Made by a program: the position numbers and the translations under genes | Source: an uncultured Lachnospiraceae bacterium | GTDB lineage: Bacteria > Bacillota > Clostridia > Lachnospirales > Lachnospiraceae | Direction of reading: 5' to 3' | NCBI GenBank assembly: GCA_910578085.1 | Contig: CAJTPM010000016.1 | Span: 1 to 64,000, forward strand | Length of the DNA stretch: 64,000 bases | Notes under the pieces: generated by a model | What the model was told of the DNA's origin: nothing | Databases searched by the model: none | The model's input: only the letters and a program-made list of their open reading frames with translations | In this document: in pieces, positions 61,774 through 64,000 of the stretch | Position numbering within the stretch: position 1 is the stretch's first letter | Layout of the letters: each line of letters begins with the position of its first letter

Positions 61774-62715
61774 ATGGAGAAGAATGCGAGGATCTATGTG
61801 GCGGGCCATAAGGGCATGGTAGGGAGCGCCATTATGAGGGAACTGAAAAGGCAGGGGTATACCAATCTGATTACAAAAAGTCACAAAGAGCTGGATCTCT
61901 GCAGGCAAAATGAAGTGGAAAAATTTTTTGCTGAAGAAAAGCCGGAATATGTTTTTCTCGCGGCGGCAAAAGTGGGGGGGATCGTGGCGAACAGCGAGGC
62001 GCCGGCAGATTTTATGTGGGTGAATATGACACTTGAGATGAATGTGATCCATTCAGCATGGCAAAATAGTTGTAAAAAGCTGGAATTTTTGGGGTCTTCC
62101 TGCATCTATCCGAGGCTTGCACCCCAACCCATGCCGGAGAGCTGTCTTCTGACGTCGGCGCTTGAGGAGACCAACGAAGCCTATGCGCTGGCAAAAATTT
62201 CCGGTTTGAAATATTGTTCCTATCTGAACAGGCAGTACGGAACGGACTATATTTCCGTGATGCCCACAAACCTGTACGGGCCGGGGGACAATTACCATCC
62301 AACCAACAGCCATGTGCTGCCGGCTCTCATCAGGCGTTTTCATGAGGCGAAGGAGAGCGGATACAAGTCCGTCACCTGCTGGGGCGACGGCTCCCCTTTG
62401 CGGGAATTCCTTTATGTGGACGATCTGGCGAATCTGTGCGTTTTTCTGATGAATCATTACAGCGGGGATGAGACCGTAAATGCAGGAACCGGAAAGGAAT
62501 TGACGATCAAAGAGCTGACGGAGCTGGTGGCGAAAGTGATTGGATATGAGGGTGAGATCCTGTGGGATACGTCCAGACCAAACGGCACCCCCAGGAAACT
62601 TCTGGATGTCAGCAAGGCCGGGAAACTGGGGTGGAAGTATAAGACGGAACTGGAAGAGGGTATCAGGCTCAGTTATGAGGATTTTCTGCATAGTCCGATG
62701 CGGGCAGAGCGCTGA
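61774..62715 (+). CDS. fcl: GDP-L-fucose synthase
   Basis: This 313-residue epimerase/reductase acts after Gmd. It has nucleotide motif AGHKGMVGSA, catalytic Ser in LGSSCIYPRLA, and Tyr-Lys in YALAKISG. It completes GDP-L-fucose synthesis, the donor for fucosylated surface glycans. It starts one base after the gmd stop. A 96-bp gap precedes manC. Confidence 0.96.
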   Translation: MEKNARIYVAGHKGMVGSAIMRELKRQGYTNLITKSHKELDLCRQNEVEKFFAEEKPEYVFLAAAKVGGIVANSEAPADFMWVNMTLEMNVIHSAWQNSCKKLEFLGSSCIYPRLAPQPMPESCLLTSALEETNEAYALAKISGLKYCSYLNRQYGTDYISVMPTNLYGPGDNYHPTNSHVLPALIRRFHEAKESGYKSVTCWGDGSPLREFLYVDDLANLCVFLMNHYSGDETVNAGTGKELTIKELTELVAKVIGYEGEILWDTSRPNGTPRKLLDVSKAGKLGWKYKTELEEGIRLSYEDFLHSPMRAER

Positions 62716-62811
62716 TGGGGAATACCCGATAAATACAGTCCTGTTTCTGAAGACAGACAGGCTTTGGTATACAGGAAAATTTGCAGACTGCAGAAAGGAT
62801 ATGGTACTTGC

Positions 62812-64000
62812 ATGAATATTATTTTACTGTCGGGAGGTTCGGGGAAAAGGCTGTGGCCTCTTTCCAACGATATTCGTTCCAAACAGTTCATCAAGATATT
62901 TCAAAAGAAGGATGGCACCTATGAATCCATGGTGCAGCGCATCTACAGGCAGATCAAGGAGACGGATGAAACGGCAAAAGTGACGATCGCCACGAGCAGG
63001 GCACAGATCTCCGCCATTCACAATCAGCTGGGGGAGGGGGTGCACATCTCTCCGGAACCCTGCAGGCGGGATACCTTTCCGGCGATGGCTCTCTCGGCTG
63101 CTCATCTGACTGATATACAGGGGATAGACCCGGAGGAGAGTGTGGTAGTCTGTCCGGTGGATCCTTTCGTAGAGAAGGAATATTTTGAGGCTTTGAAGGC
63201 GCTTTCCGTACAGGCCGGGAAAGGGGAGGCAAATCTGGTGTTACTGGGTATTGCTCCGGCCTATCCCAGTGAAAAATACGGCTATATTATACCGGAAAAG
63301 GAGGAGAAACTTAGTTTTGTAAAAACCTTCCGGGAAAAGCCCACGGCTCAGAAAGCGAAGGAGTATATAGAACAGGGTGCTTTATGGAACGGAGGCGTCT
63401 TTGGCTGTAAACTGAAGTATCTTCTCGAAAAAGCTCACGAACTGATGGATTTTACCGACTATCAGGATCTTTATGATAAATATGATACCATGGAAAAGAT
63501 ATCCTTTGACTATGCAGTGGTGGAGAAAGAGCCAAAGATTCAGGTGATGCGCTATGCAGGGCAGTGGAAAGATATCGGAACCTGGAATACCATGACGGAG
63601 GCGATGGAAGAAACTGTTGTGGGCAAGGGGATCATGGATGAGACGTGTAAAGACGTTCATATCGTCAATGAACTGGACGTGCCGATACTGGCCATGGGTC
63701 TGCAGGATGTGGTGATTTCCGCCTCCCCGGAGGGAATCCTTGTGGCCGATAAGGAGCAAAGCTCCTATATGAAACCTTTTGTGGATCAGATGGATGGGCA
63801 GGTGAAGTTCGCGGAGAAGAGCTGGGGAAGCTACAGGGTGATCGATGTGGAATCTGACAGTATGACTATAAAAGTCACACTGCATGCAGGTAATTCCATG
63901 AATTACCATTCCCACAGGCACAGGGATGAGATATGGACTGTGATAGAAGGGGAGGGCAGAACCATCGTGGACGGCATGGAACAGAAAGTGAAGGCCGGGG
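62812..64000 (+). CDS. manC: Mannose-1-phosphate guanylyltransferase, partial at window edge
   Basis: The open frame from ATG 62812 runs off the window end after 396 codons. The N-terminal pyrophosphorylase motif is LLSGGSGKRLWPLS, the FxEKP-like motif is FREKPT, and ALWNGGVFGCKL and GQWKDIGTWN follow. The C-terminal cupin (about 345 on) includes MNYHSHRHRDEIWTVIEGEG, typical of ManC type II enzymes without the isomerase activity assigned. It makes GDP-mannose for Gmd. Two usual motifs are altered: RRDTFPAMAL in place of the RNTAPAIAL form, and VVCPVDPF in place of the LPADH form. AGAAAGGA lies about 14 bases upstream. Confidence 0.92.
   Translation, partial: MNIILLSGGSGKRLWPLSNDIRSKQFIKIFQKKDGTYESMVQRIYRQIKETDETAKVTIATSRAQISAIHNQLGEGVHISPEPCRRDTFPAMALSAAHLTDIQGIDPEESVVVCPVDPFVEKEYFEALKALSVQAGKGEANLVLLGIAPAYPSEKYGYIIPEKEEKLSFVKTFREKPTAQKAKEYIEQGALWNGGVFGCKLKYLLEKAHELMDFTDYQDLYDKYDTMEKISFDYAVVEKEPKIQVMRYAGQWKDIGTWNTMTEAMEETVVGKGIMDETCKDVHIVNELDVPILAMGLQDVVISASPEGILVADKEQSSYMKPFVDQMDGQVKFAEKSWGSYRVIDVESDSMTIKVTLHAGNSMNYHSHRHRDEIWTVIEGEGRTIVDGMEQKVKAG

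Noticed and set aside
1..64000. tRNA, rRNA, prophage or conjugative genes
   Set aside because: None seen on either strand; the only mobile element recognised is the broken IS1182-type copy.

Overview
The window looks like a chromosomal segment of a spore-forming, anaerobic Firmicute, most likely a Lachnospiraceae (Clostridium cluster XIVa) member. The evidence is a complete spoIIIA operon, spoIVB, the yqhY-nusB-xseA-xseB-ispA-dxs-tlyA-nadK-argR-recN order, a ferredoxin-type aldo/keto reductase, FeoA-FeoB, and abundant AGGAGG-type ribosome sites with frequent GTG/TTG starts. Almost all genes are on the + strand. No rRNA, tRNA, CRISPR array or prophage was seen.

Region 1 (1-11 kb) mixes housekeeping genes (rluF-type pseudouridine synthase, ligA, metA) with a decayed stretch. 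It holds a nitroreductase tail between direct repeats, a PRD/EIIB/EIIA regulator without its front half, the C-terminal half of a lactose/cellobiose-type EIIA, an IS1182-type element with an internally deleted transposase, a two-domain GNAT with a frameshifting deletion, and an N-terminally truncated GH1 glycosidase. Three of these relics (regulator, EIIA, GH1) fit one dismantled beta-glucoside PTS locus.

Region 2 (11-32.5 kb) carries an FlxA-like coiled-coil protein, a UvrA-like ABC ATPase followed by a LytTR/GHKL two-component pair, and a LysR regulator divergent from a Cys-rich protein / DUF3737 / Fe-S aldo-keto reductase operon with LysR-type boxes. It also carries a stand-alone receiver protein overlapping an unrecognised 611-residue membrane protein, a FeoA-FeoB fusion, an orphan hybrid kinase with two receivers, and sbcD-sbcC.

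Region 3 (32.5-51.5 kb) is sporulation and core biology. spoIIIAA-AH encodes the mother-cell side of the channel between mother cell and forespore, with several hairpins in its intergenic gaps. It is followed by prfC, a transglutaminase lipoprotein, and the long operon from yqhY to recN, which ends at a terminator.

Region 4 (51.5-64 kb): a DeoR-controlled UlaA-type PTS with a cytoplasmic formylglycine-type sulfatase sits between recN and spoIVB, two genes that are normally adjacent. spo0A, usually next after spoIVB, is absent from the window; two membrane genes (one DUF4230) are there instead. The window ends in a GDP-fucose pathway (gmd, fcl, manC, the last cut by the window edge) divergent from an AraC regulator. 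The most interesting candidate system is the PTS-sulfatase cassette, predicted to import and phosphorylate a sulfated sugar and desulfate it in the cytoplasm. The receiver/membrane-protein pair at 20.5-22.8 kb is second.
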